Source: Entomortierella parvispora
Taxonomy: Eukaryota; Mortierellomycota; Mortierellomycetes; Mortierellales; Mortierellaceae
DNA length: 64,000 nucleotides
Reading direction: 5' to 3'
Assembly (NCBI GenBank): GCA_963573315.1
Contig: OY752146.1
Coordinates: 1,922,001-1,986,000 of the forward strand
In this document: one piece after another, positions 43,201-53,918 of the stretch
Numbering within the stretch: position 1 is the stretch's first letter
How the letters are laid out: each line of letters begins with the position of its first letter
Program-made: the position numbers and the translations under genes
Notes under the pieces: generated by a model
What the model was told of the DNA's origin: nothing
The model's input: the letters and a program-made list of their open reading frames with translations, nothing else
Databases searched by the model: none

Positions 43201-45836
43201 TCCGTCATGCAGTGCGAATCTATTCAGCACAGGAGAGAGATACTGAGAAAAAAGAGGTCGAGGAGGCCAGACTATGATTGAAAACACGGAGCAACGGGTC
43301 AAACTTTAATCACTTACAACTTTTGGTAAGCACCATGACGCAATGCAGATCGAAGACCTGCCTTCCGCGAAAAAGGACTGTTCTTGGATTCTGTTCTCAT
43401 CATAATACTGTTGACCTAAGAGATATGATATGAGTTTTCCTCCTACCTTTTTCCAGTTTTGGTGTGCAGACTACTATGCCGGATTCTTACCAGGTATCCA
43501 CGACGACTAGTTTGAAAGAATCCTGGACGTCCATCCGTCCCAGAGTGGGATCCAACGTGTTTCCCATCCTTCCGAACGGCACCCGCGTGCCGGACTATAT
43601 CTGACCATCGACGTCCTTGCTCTGCAAGATGAAAATCCGTTAATCTGGCAGTCTTGAATAGGACTGCCTCCCGTCTTTGCTCCAACCCTGGCTGGTTCAA
43701 ACATGGGAAAAGTCGTGTGATACTGGGAAATATCCTTGACGAGTACGGAATCGAAGGCATGAGCGCATGCTAATAAATAAAATATTATCCTTTAGGTCAG
43801 AAGGAACTTAGAAGGGTAAAAAATAAATCGTCTTCTCTCCCAGTCTTACAGCGAGATCCGCTTTACAGTTGGTCTTTTGAGCCTCATCTTCCAGTCTCCA
43901 GAACGGTGCCAGAACCTTGACGTAAACTGCATCTGAACGAATAGACTTTTCGAGCTCGATGAACACGCCTTCTTTTAAAAGCGCCATCTGAAACTCGCGT
44001 CGATGCAATTGGATTTTCCATTCTCTCATCTTGGCTTTGCTGGGTCGAGCGCTTTTCCTTCTCCTTGGTGCTGGAGCAAACTTTGGTACGCTCGTGGCTG
44101 GCTGTCCCTGCTGTTGCTGCTGCCAATGGTTTCCCGAATCACAGCTGGGGAGAATAGATGTCGAAGAAAACACCTGAGTTCTGTCCGTGTTATTGGTAGA
44201 GTGTGTGATGATCGTCGGAAGGTGAGACTCGACCGCCACTCTCGACAACTGTACACTTGGGAATAGGTCAGTAGAGCAATCCAGCGGCTGCAAGAGAGCA
44301 AATGTCTGTGGTGAGGATGGTGGTGGTTTGGTAGGATCTGGAGAAGTGCCTGTGCTCTGTCCATTTCCTGAAGAGCACACTGTGATCGCAACATGTGGCA
44401 AACTGGCGCGTCGAGGGTCGTCTTGTGCACCCTCCTGAAACAGTGGTTGGTGTTGTGGAAGCTGTGGAGTAGACTGTCTGGAGCGCGATTGAGATCTGAT
44501 GGACAGGGCTCTTGAGAGCAAACTTGCTGAAGAATGGCGGAGTTCAGAGAGAAGAGAGTGCGGATGCTGTACGGGGGACTGATAGACGCCTTCTGGGAAC
44601 GCTGATGGTCCCGACGCTCCAGATTGCTCCGGCTGTAGTTGTCGTTCTTGCTGCGTCTGTGATGGCGGCAGTGGTGATGGTGGACCTCGCATAGGAACGT
44701 CGAAGATTGTGGCCAGATCCTCATGCGACGCATTGTACTTTAAAATAATATCAAACGCCTCGGTTGAATAAACTAGTTGTGCCAGAGCATCCGCCCCTCT
44801 TGCCAAGGCTACGAAAAAAAAGAGAGATATTGAAGTATGGAAGGAAAAAGAGCATCAGTGAGAGTGAGCTGTCTTCAACCACGTCAAAAAAATAGGAAAG
44901 ATCCTTACAAAACGCATCAATGGCATCATCGACCCAGAGATCAGGATGATTCTCCTTCCACTCCGTAATGGCATCAAACAAGTCTGCGTCCGTCTGATAA
45001 AGCAAGTTTACGACCCTGTAACTGCTCATCCTCCGCGAGATGACACTTAGACTTTCATGTTCCTCCAGTTGCTTGGCAGCTGCGGCTTCCTTTGCTGCAG
45101 CGGCTGCAGCTTGACCAGACCGCCGGACCGATGATCGTTTGCTCTTTACTGACCTTGCAGATAACGTGGGGGTGACAGGAGATGTTGGGGAGGGTGGCCC
45201 TCGATTGTAGCGGGGTGAACTGGAACGCGGTTGAGGTGAAAGCTGAGCGCTGCTACTACCGATGTCAGGGTGCCTTCGCCTCCTGCCCTTCCCCTTGTTA
45301 TATCTAGATCGAAGATCCAACTCTGGGCGGGTTGATAGTTGTGAGCCTGGAAGACGGCCCAGAGTGGTCCCGTAGAGTTGTTGTGATAGCTGTTGCTGTG
45401 ACTGATGCTGTTGACCCACATCTTGGTGAATCCTTGGTTCATGGAGCTGAGGTAAGGATGCTGTTGAGAGGCGATTCTGTGTCCTGTCGACTATCCGCCG
45501 ATGATGCACCCCATGTCTAAGTGATCCCTTGGGGCTTCCTGTGGGATGATGAAAAGAAGCGCCTGAGACTGACCCGTGTGCAATCGATGCCGTATTCAGA
45601 TCATGGGAGGAGGGGGATGGGTCGGTGTGTGGATTATGAGGACTTTGCGGGGCTTTGTGTGTGTTGGCAGGAGGGGCTTGAGCTGTCAGATACGAGCCTG
45701 TCGCTTCGGACGGGGTGGGTGTAGTTGAAGACGCAGGGAGGAGATCCCCGCTGCCGCTGTCGCCGTCTTGTTGTGGTTCTGACACCGTGTCTGCAATTGC
45801 CCCCTGGGTATCATTTTCTGGATAGGAGGCAGACAT
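40267..45836 (-). CDS. Anoctamin (TMEM16) family membrane protein
   Basis: Twelve exons, all phases consistent: 45836-44909, 44808-43850, 43769-43491, 43415-43318, 43219-42971, 42827-42524, 42445-42311, 42217-42151, 42051-41969, 41896-41754, 41645-41329, 41237-40267; 1510 aa. Hallmarks in order: FALHDGSF, the LVNAYYGERVGIYFAWLG helix entry, IFDNVLTMPFALFMSIWST, EWLTDKENHKYTEAYE, ITELTVQLAVVFIGKQF, VIQFGFCTLFV..FPIAPAFALINNWIDIRLEAF, and RRPIALRAQDIGLWERI. Acidic residues of the Ca-binding helices (ITEL, DIRLEA) are present. TMEM16 proteins are lipid scramblases, ion channels or ER-plasma membrane tethers (yeast Ist2). The first 630 residues are a disordered extension unlike the compact family N-terminus, ending in a segment resembling the anoctamin cytosolic domain (VYVKVLAPFWRL). 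The C-tail is acidic. Confidence 0.92.
42242..42252 (+). repeat. C11 homopolymer inside an anoctamin intron
   Basis: Eleven C followed by TTTTTT, in the intron between exons 7 and 8 of the anoctamin gene. Confidence 0.8.
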
Positions 45837-46090
45837 GGATATGAACAGCAAGAAATAGCGCGCGTTGCTTTGCACCTGTCTGACGATCTAACAACGAAGG
45901 AGAGACGAGGGAATGTGACAGGTATCAAGAAGGTGGGGAACGAGTGGAAGGACAGAAAGAGCCAGACAGAAACACAAGCAACAAAAACGAGGCAGTGCGG
46001 TTTCAAAAGTGAAGCGCGTGCGTCGCTCATCTTTATTTTTTATTTGTTTGTCCCAGGATTGCTGCCGCTGCGCAGAGGCAAACTTGAGCC

Positions 46091-46181
46091 GGCTGCACCG
46101 GTAACAATGGCTGGCTGCATGGACTGCAGATGACTGCATTGGCTACACTGACTGGCTGCACTGGCTAGCTGCAATGGCTGA
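46091..46181 (+). repeat. Degenerate CTGCA/TGGCT repeat
   Basis: Several imperfect repeats of GGCTGCA-NTGGCT type, in the divergent promoter region. Low complexity, no function evident. Confidence 0.6.
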
Positions 46182-47207
46182 CGAATGGCCCAAGCGGGAG
46201 GTGGAATGGAATGAAATGAGGTGAATTGCATTCCCTCTCCTTACGTCAATAATGGCTTTGGCCGTGGGGGAGCCAAGGGGGACCACGGAGACACAGAGGC
46301 TCCCAAGGAGTGTTTCTCTGAGGAAACGAAAGAGAAGAAAAGACGCGTCCTTTGTCGCCATCCTCTTGTTGCAGTTGCTGCTGCTTGCTGACAGATGTGC
46401 ACTTTGGTGGCGCGTGTGCTTTCGCTCTGTCGGCGTCGGTCTGCTGGCTGGCTGGCTGGCTGGCCGGAGCCTTGCGCCAGTGGCTGTGGCCTTTGGTCAG
46501 CCATGCTCTTTTTCCACTTTAATTTTGGCGGATAAACCGTGGCCGCTGGGTCGTTGTGTGGTCACTCGGGCCATCACCCCTCGAGCACGCACGACAGGGG
46601 AGAGCCCGCAAGAGGCTAACGGTTCCATCCACGCATCCTGGAGCACAGTGCCCCCGGATCTGTCCACTAGTGCGGATGCTGTTGCACGAATGGAGCCCGA
46701 GGGAGAGATCCGAAACGGCCTCACATGCACCCCTACGCTCGCGCCAGATCGAAGCGAGGTGAGAGACATGTCCATCCAGCCACACCCAACGTCCTTTTTT
46801 TTCCCCTCTCTTCTCTTCTCTCTACTTTTGTCCTCGCTCACCCTCTCTGTCTCCCTCTCGATTTCCCTTTCTCTCTTTCCTTCGCTCGCCCTTCAGTGCT
46901 GACAGCAGCAGCAGCAGCACAACAACAAGACCCCTTCTTGTTGTCCAACTATTCATCTTTATTACATTTCATTCATTTTCGTATCATCATTATTGTCGTC
47001 GTCAGCACTTGTCCATCACCCCTTTCTTTCCTCCTTAACCCTGCATCCGTCTTAATCCACCCATACCAAAAAAACAGTAAAAGAGCAAGAGCAACAGCAG
47101 CAAAAAAAGAGGTCAAGGCGCTGTCTTCCCACCTACCTCGCCGTTGCAACCTGTTCTGCCAATTTGCATCCCTTTCCCCCCACTTTCTATTTCTCTCTCT
47201 CTCTCTC

Positions 47208-47229
47208 TTTTTTTTTTTTTTTTTTTTTT
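47208..47229 (+). repeat. T22 tract after a TC microsatellite
   Basis: A (CT)n stretch of about seven units runs into 22 T, 80 nt upstream of the MGN-protein start codon, in its probable 5' UTR. Confidence 0.8.
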
Positions 47230-47309
47230 ATACCTCAACCCCCAGTTGACACCCATTCGTCATTGCGTTCGCCCCTTTCCCTCCTCATTCCATCTCACGA
47301 TTCCGCACC

Positions 47310-48557
47310 ATGGGCAATGTCACTAGCGCAGACCCTGACCGGGCTGGCGACAGTCAAACTAAAAAGTTAAAAAAGAATATCGGGTCCATGAGCGACAGAA
47401 AACAAAAACGACAGCAACGGCAAAAGCAAGAGCAACAGCAACAACAACAGCAACAACAACAACAGCAGCAGCAACTACAGCAGAAACGTCGTTCAGATGC
47501 CTCGAGGAGCAGCATTACCTCGGATCAAGTTGATCAGGAATTCTTAGCCGGGGATCTGTCTTTTGATAGTCCTCAAGGCTCTATCTCGGCTCAACATTCG
47601 CCCTCCAGATCGTCGCCAATCACTTCTCGGAGTCCTTGGACTCTTCGAGCAGCCAATGCCTCGGTGGATGATTCCTCGCAACTGCAGCAACATCAACGAT
47701 ATGGTCATCATTTGCAGTCAAAACAAGAGGGGTCCTCACCTCGCTCGTCTCAAGCAGACTTTTACGCAAGATCTTCATCGGAGGACATGTCTAGTCCTGC
47801 ATCTTCAATACCAATTGATCAGCCGACATCTCCTTGGACCGTGACTACAGCCTCTTCCCCGACCAATATCCTAATTGCTACCCACAACGACTTTACATCC
47901 TCAGCCATTGATGCCTACAGTATTTTTTCTTCCGCCGCAGGCTCGCCCGTGGTGGATTGTACCCCAACAACAGCTGTCCCAATACCCCTCTTGTCAATTC
48001 ATGAACCGCATCTGCAACGATTTAGTAATCCGGACAGCCCGCAGAATATATACAGTCCTGGGACTTCGCCTGGGGCATACCTGGACATGGCGGATTACAT
48101 CCACCGATATAGCAGCCCTCACGGTTACCGGCAGCAACCGCACCAGAGTAGTCCCTCGGATCATCGGCTGATGGGCACATCACCAGATGCCAAAGAGTGG
48201 TTGAAACAAAAACCAACAAGATCTTCAACCCACTTGATCCACCAATACAACTTCAACCAGCAATACTACGCCCCTTCAGGGACGGTTAAACTCTCTTCCA
48301 GTACGGGTTCAAGCTGCACAAGCTCAAGACGCAACTCTGCTCGTATGCAAGTTCCAGGATTGCACCCAAAGTCATCAACGGGGACGGCCATAATGATTCA
48401 ATCTGCCCCTCTCGATATCTCGGCCGTTTCCTCCATAGCCTCAAAGCCGCGGCCGCGGTCAATCATGGCTGCAGCCTTGGCTACAGAGGCGGGCAAGCAA
48501 CAAGCCCGGTTGAATGTGCACACGGAGGATGAAGAAGGACGAACTTCAATCTCATAG
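47310..48557 (+). CDS. Gln/Ser-rich protein with possible N-myristoylation signal
   Basis: Single exon, 415 aa, starting MGNVTSADP, which fits the N-myristoylation pattern (Gly2, Ser6). A basic stretch (KKLKKNIGSMSDRKQKRQQRQ) and a long poly-Gln run follow; these could give membrane association through lipid plus charge. The rest is Ser/Pro/Thr-rich with recurrent SPW and SSP motifs, e.g. RSPWTL and PTSPWTV, typical of disordered phosphoproteins. No enzyme domain is recognised. The ATG has an in-frame open context only after position 47310. Confidence 0.6.
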   Translation: MGNVTSADPDRAGDSQTKKLKKNIGSMSDRKQKRQQRQKQEQQQQQQQQQQQQQQLQQKRRSDASRSSITSDQVDQEFLAGDLSFDSPQGSISAQHSPSRSSPITSRSPWTLRAANASVDDSSQLQQHQRYGHHLQSKQEGSSPRSSQADFYARSSSEDMSSPASSIPIDQPTSPWTVTTASSPTNILIATHNDFTSSAIDAYSIFSSAAGSPVVDCTPTTAVPIPLLSIHEPHLQRFSNPDSPQNIYSPGTSPGAYLDMADYIHRYSSPHGYRQQPHQSSPSDHRLMGTSPDAKEWLKQKPTRSSTHLIHQYNFNQQYYAPSGTVKLSSSTGSSCTSSRRNSARMQVPGLHPKSSTGTAIMIQSAPLDISAVSSIASKPRPRSIMAAALATEAGKQQARLNVHTEDEEGRTSIS

Positions 48558-50673
48558 ACCCAAAACAGAAACAAAAAAAATATTAAAAAAGACCCTTTCT
48601 TTCGAAACCAAAAAACACATCAACTTCGCCCAAAAGAGGGAGGAAAGGGGGCGCTGGAATGCGGCCGTTGCAGCCAAAAATAAATTCTCTTCTTGGGATG
48701 AGTCGCGTGTCCAGGAAGCTCCATGTTTTTTGGCAGGACATCGGCTCTGAGTGGGTGGGGGCAAGCGGATCCAATTGAAAGTGTCGCTCTGCCTTTGTCG
48801 TTGGTCAGGAGAAAGTCCTATCAACCCAATTTGAGTTATTGTTACCCTTGCTCAAACAAGAGACCACAACAATAGCATCAACAGCACCCAATGTAAGGTG
48901 CTTTACTGGACGTACCCTCTTGTTTTTGTTGTCTGGACCACCCATTTGTGCCTGTGTTCCTCACCTCCATTTTCCACCGTCCTTCATATCCCAACAAAAG
49001 GAAGGAAAATGAGATTTCCGGTGATTGTGTTCAAACGCAGATTCCCTTGTAACTCTTTGGCTTGTTCATCTGTGGTGGAGTCTTTGCGGAGAGAGGACGA
49101 TAGACAAGAGCCTGCCTACTGGACCCTTTTTTTCTGTCGTCATATATATTTCCTTGCCACCAACGTATCCGCCTGCCTGGGTACCAGTCTGCCCGAGGTA
49201 TCTGTCTGCTCGGGCATCGATCTACCTATAGACCAGCACTTCTTCTGGTCTGGACTGTATGGGTAAGGCACAAAAGGAAGGGAATGGGAATCAACTGAGC
49301 TGTGTTCTCATCCGTACCTCCTTCACTACACAATTGAGCCATCCTCTGATATTCCATCCATCATTATTGACAAGCGCTGAGGAGGGCTTGGGATCGCGAA
49401 TGCCTTTCCAGGCAATCAACCGACAGCTCTTGGACCCCTTTCTGCCGATCTGTTGCAAATTATTGACAAACAATTACACCTGAAGCCCACACATCCTTGT
49501 CTGGAGAAAAAAATGAAATGATGATATATTACACAGACTTCTGGCGCCACGCACAATCTCTTATCTCGATCATCAATGTAACCAACCAGGTAGCAAGAAA
49601 ACATGGTCAGACAGGCTAATGAGAACATATCTCACTAGTCCTCCGTTGTGCACAGTACAGGGAAAGAAAACAAAGGCGGGAGCACCACAATTGGAAATAG
49701 ACCACCGTCGGCGGGAAGGCTGGAGACGAGGAAAGGGGGAGAGGACGGATGATCTGATATGGGCGAAGTTCTCACGATCCTGGCTCAAATGTTGAGCAGA
49801 TGAGTGGACGAGGACGGCATGCAATAGACAAGGTGTATCTAGATCGACCCCTGATGGTGTCTAAGAATAGGGGCTTGACATGGTGGTCGATAAACGATAA
49901 AATCATTTACGCGTCTGCTTCCATCGGCGCTAGATGGGGAGAGAGTGTGTGCTCAATGGAACATGAATGTTTGGACGGACCCACGAATAGTGGCATACAA
50001 AGAGCACATACAAAAAGGACGACGATGCATTGATGGTTTATCTTGTGGCCCCCAGTCCTGGACGGTGCACCTTTCTGCCTTCTGATCTTTTATATCACTA
50101 AAGTAAAATCGTGAATGAGATGGACTTTGCTTGCTCCTAGGTGTTGCCAGGAGTTTGGAAACATGTTGTTGGCTCGCGTTCACTGGCTGCGGTGAAAAAA
50201 TGTAGTTGACGGCGACCTTCTTGTCCTCGTCAACAACAACAGAGTCCATGAGGGGGAGCGCAGGGGATGAGTGTTGGATGCATGTGCCCTTGGCCTGCAA
50301 TTGAGTGGAGATGCGTTTGTGTTCGTTGAAGTTTTTCTCTTTTTCCTTCTTTTTTCCCTCTTCTCCTTGCACCCATCCGTCCCTCTTCAGCTGCCACTCT
50401 CCTCGCTTGCCTTTTGCCACTTTCTCTTCGGCTTCTTGGCAGCTCCTTCTTCACACTCACTCGCTCTCTCCCTCTTACCTCCTTTCGCTCCTCACGTTTC
50501 TCGTCATCCTCTCCAACTTCTCTCACGCTCCTCGTTAATTCGAACCCATTCTTCTGTCACCACGGTCCTTGACCGTTTGTTACTGTGCTTGCCCTCTTCC
50601 TCGTCTTGTCTTCCTCGCTTGCTACGCCCCTAGGTTGCTCCCCCCCCCCCCCCCCCCCCCCTTTCACGTAACA
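48558..50673. other. Long intergenic region with possible minus-strand exon
   Basis: 2.1 kb between two + strand genes. The right third is pyrimidine-rich leader ending in a C22 run just before the deacetylase ATG. A minus-strand stretch at about 50141-50294 reads like coding sequence (MDSVVVDEDKKVAVNYIFS) after an acceptor-like TTGCAG. I could not place a start or neighbouring exon, so no gene is called. Confidence 0.4.
50640..50661 (+). repeat. C22 homopolymer in the deacetylase leader
   Basis: Twenty-two uninterrupted C end 12 nt before the start codon at 50674. In mRNA this would be a poly-C tract directly ahead of the AUG. Confidence 0.9.
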
Positions 50674-53600
50674 ATGCAGTACCCTGTCGCGCTTCAGACC
50701 CACAACTTCTCGACAGCGCCTGCCTCGCCTGAGCCTGCACCTTTGGAGAATGAAGAGAAAGTGACAAAGATCACTAACTGCAAAATCCTGAGAGACCATC
50801 AGATTGTGGAGCACGATGCCATCTGGATCCAGGGAGACAAGATCATTGACCCACACAAGTTCTTTTGGTACCAAAAGCGACTTCCGGACTTGGTGCTAGA
50901 TGCGAAAGGCCTGCTAGTTGTGCCTGGATTTATCGAGGTTCAAATCAATGGTACGAAGAGAAGGAAAACAAAGAGGATATTTTGTTGCTCGTCCGTCTGT
51001 TCAATCACTCAAACTCGTGGTGAATGGGTCGGCATTCGGATCATCTCCACCTTCACTCTCTGTCACTCCTTACCCTCGCGTCTGCAGTCCTGTCACGCCA
51101 TGTCCCCCTCACCCCATCCCGCCAAGACCACTCTTCGTTGTTGCTGTGGAGTCGTACTCTTACTATTCTATCCCTCTTTTGTACCTCACCCTTCGCCTCC
51201 CGTGCTGCTCAGTCGTTGTGTACAGACAGACATAATCTTGGTTTATCAAGATTGGACTGCATGGCGCACCACAAGTGCTCTTGTTTGTTTGCGAGGTGCA
51301 TTTGTTGATTTTTGGCGTGGAAGGCCATCTCTTCCTATTCAACGATCGCCTTTTATGTTCATGTTTTCTCACAGTGTTGTGGGTGAATTGACGACCATCC
51401 AGAGCGCTGATCACAAGTCAAAAATCCCATTCAGTCTTGTGTTTCTGTCTTCCGATCTCGCTCTCACTCACTCACTTCGCCGTTCTCATTGCTCCTCCTC
51501 TTCCTCCACGCTCACTCGCATGTCATTCTTTTTGTCTCATTCCTCCCGATTGTTCTATTTTTCTTTCCAACAGGTGCCTTTGGATTCGACTTTTCAATTG
51601 CCTCTGACCCCGAGACGTACGAGCAAGGACTTTCCAAAGTTAGCCGTGGACTTGTCAAGTACGGCACAACTTCTTATTGCCCCACCATCGTCTCCTCAAC
51701 TGCATCTGATTACAATAAGGTAATCAATCGAATTGACACTACGTGTTTCTACGTGTTTTTTTTGTTCTTCCTCGCCCCGTTCAATTTGTGCGATTGTTCC
51801 ATGCATCGAACCATTTGGGTCCCGTCATCGACCCTCGTCACACACAACTAAGGAATATAAACAGACAACAAAACCATTCCTCTCCTTCCTCCTTCAACAA
51901 CAATGTTGGCTAACAGGTACAGATTAACATGTCAACATCAACAAAACTCTCTCGGCTGATCGTCATCCGCTTTTTGTCTCTCTCCTGTTTCTGGTCACAC
52001 GCTATCAGATCCTCCCTCACTTGAAACCGAGGTCTGGCTCGGCTCATACCGGCGCCTCGATCCTCGGCGCTCATGTCGAGGGACCGTTCATCAACGAATC
52101 CCGCGCAGGCGCTCATTCCATCGATGTCCTCCGGTCCTCTGCCAAAAACGGCCTCGCGGACTTCAAAGATGTCTATGGTCTTGATGATGACTCGTCAAGT
52201 GAGATCGAATCCATCAAGCTCTTCACCTGCGCCCCGGAGCTGGAAGGCGTTGCCGACTGCATCCCTGACTTGGTCAAGGCCGGCATCACCGTCTCAATCG
52301 GTACAGTGAACGACTCAAGCCTCGCAATTTTTGTGTACCTCTGTGCGTGTGCGTCTGTGTGTCTAACAGCTTTTTTTTTCTTGACCTCAGGTCACTCCAT
52401 GGCGAACATTTCCCAGGCCGAGAAGGCAGTGACGAACGGCGCAACTTTCATTGCGCACCTGTTCAACGCCATGCCTCAGTTCCACCACCGCGATCCCGGA
52501 GTCATTGGGCTCTTGGGCTCCAGGATGGATTTGCCTCGTCCCTTTTACGGTCTGATCTGCGATGGGATGCATGTGCACCCAAACTCAGTCAAGATCGCCT
52601 ATGACTCCCACCCTGCTGGAGTGATCCTCTGTACTGCGATGTCCCCTCTGGGACTGGAACAGGAAGACGAAGGTCCCCAGTCAAACACGATCAAGTATGA
52701 GAATTTTTATTTCCTTTTTTTTTCTGTAGTTGCTTTTGACTGTCTGAAAGTCGAATTGCCGCAGCTCTGCTCAAGGTGATCCACTGGCGTTGTATTAACT
52801 TGGGCGACATTTGGTCAATTCCCTTTCCCTTCCATTATCACTCTTATTTGTCTATCCACAGCGCACCAACGACTGAAGCGTCACTAGAAGCCGATCCTGA
52901 GATCTCGTCCACTTTTAACAAGACTCATGGATTACGGATCGATCTCGAAAAAAAGTCTCCTCCAAACGAGAATCATCGCCCATCCTCGGGAGTCGAGCAC
53001 AATGAGGGATCCCTCCCCACCCCACCAGGCTCCACACCGCTGTCACCGCTCAAGATGACAGTGGCATCCTCTTCGTTTGGTGGCGTGGATGCATCGGTTG
53101 TGGCAGAGGCGGTCCAGAAGCAATTGCTTCCTCCTCAGATGTTGCAATCCTCGTCCCTGAATTTTGAATCTGCATCTTCTTCCTACGTCGCGACGGCCTT
53201 TGAGTCCCATGAAGTGCCTTGGATAATCAAGACGGTTTACACCCACTTGCCAGAGTACGATGAACATGACGCTTTCACGGAATACGAGGAATTCGAAGGG
53301 TCGGGGCATAGTCTACGAATCATTACCTTACATATTACGGACTCTGACGATGATGACCTTCTCGATGGCGGATCCCTGTCCTTGTCCGATAGATCTGCAA
53401 CGGCGTTCCCACCGCCGCCAAGGGAGTCTCTTGTAGTGCCGGCCACTATTACCACCACAGATGCCTCCATTAATACCACCGCTCCGACCCCCGTCAATGC
53501 AGCAGCAAGCGCAGAATCCGCCTCTACCGACGACAACGGTTTTCAGCACGACGTCGAGATGACAGACTGCAGCTGCAAACACCACGTCCAGCATGTGATT

Positions 53601-53918
53601 GGAAGTGATCGCGGTAGCCAAAAGGGCTCTTCCACTAGTCCCTCTGTCCGAACCCAGCGAAGTGAGGCCGGCGACCTGTGCTGTGCTTCCTCAAGTGTGA
53701 TCACGATGGATGCTTGCATCCGCAACTTTATCGAGTTCACGTCCTGCTCAGTGGTCGAGGCCCTGGAGGCAGTAACACTTCACCCTGCTGTGATGCTGGG
53801 CATCCAGAACTCCAAGGGCGTGATCCAACCTGGAGCGGATGCCGATCTTGTCTTTTTGTCCGAGGATCTGTTCGTAAAACGAGTTTTTGTCGCCGGGGAA
53901 GAGGTGGTGGATTTGTAG
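50674..53918 (+). CDS. DAC1: N-acetylglucosamine-6-phosphate deacetylase with insertion and missing catalytic Asp
   Basis: Five exons (50674-50950, 51574-51719, 52009-52300, 52391-52694, 52862-53918), in phase, 691 aa versus about 400 usual. The family deacetylates GlcNAc-6-P to glucosamine-6-P. Motifs: VQINGAFGFDFS, HVEGPFIN (metal-binding Glu165), GHS (His240), AHLFNAM (His261), CDGMHVHP (His299). Where the family has T-D-A with the catalytic Asp, this protein reads LCT-A (Thr320, Ala321), then MSPLGL: the Asp appears deleted. A low-complexity segment of about 280 residues (328-610) replaces a short barrel loop. The C-terminus is canonical: TMDACIRNF...CSVVEALEAVTLHPA...GADADLVFL. Two introns are unusually long (623 and 289 nt). 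Confidence 0.88.

Larger units (their letters stand above)
45837..47309. other. Divergent intergenic region
   Basis: 1.47 kb shared by the anoctamin (minus) and the MGN-protein gene (plus). It holds a degenerate CTGCA/TGGCT repeat (46091-46181), a short GGCT run (46444-46463), and a (TC)n-T22 tract at about 47190-47229 in the leader of the right-hand gene. An ORF of 216 codons at 46252 lacks coding character. Confidence 0.45.

Noticed and set aside
46252-46902. 216-codon + ORF
   Set aside because: Composition is low-complexity and driven by GGCT and CT-rich repeats in a divergent promoter; the start context is poor.
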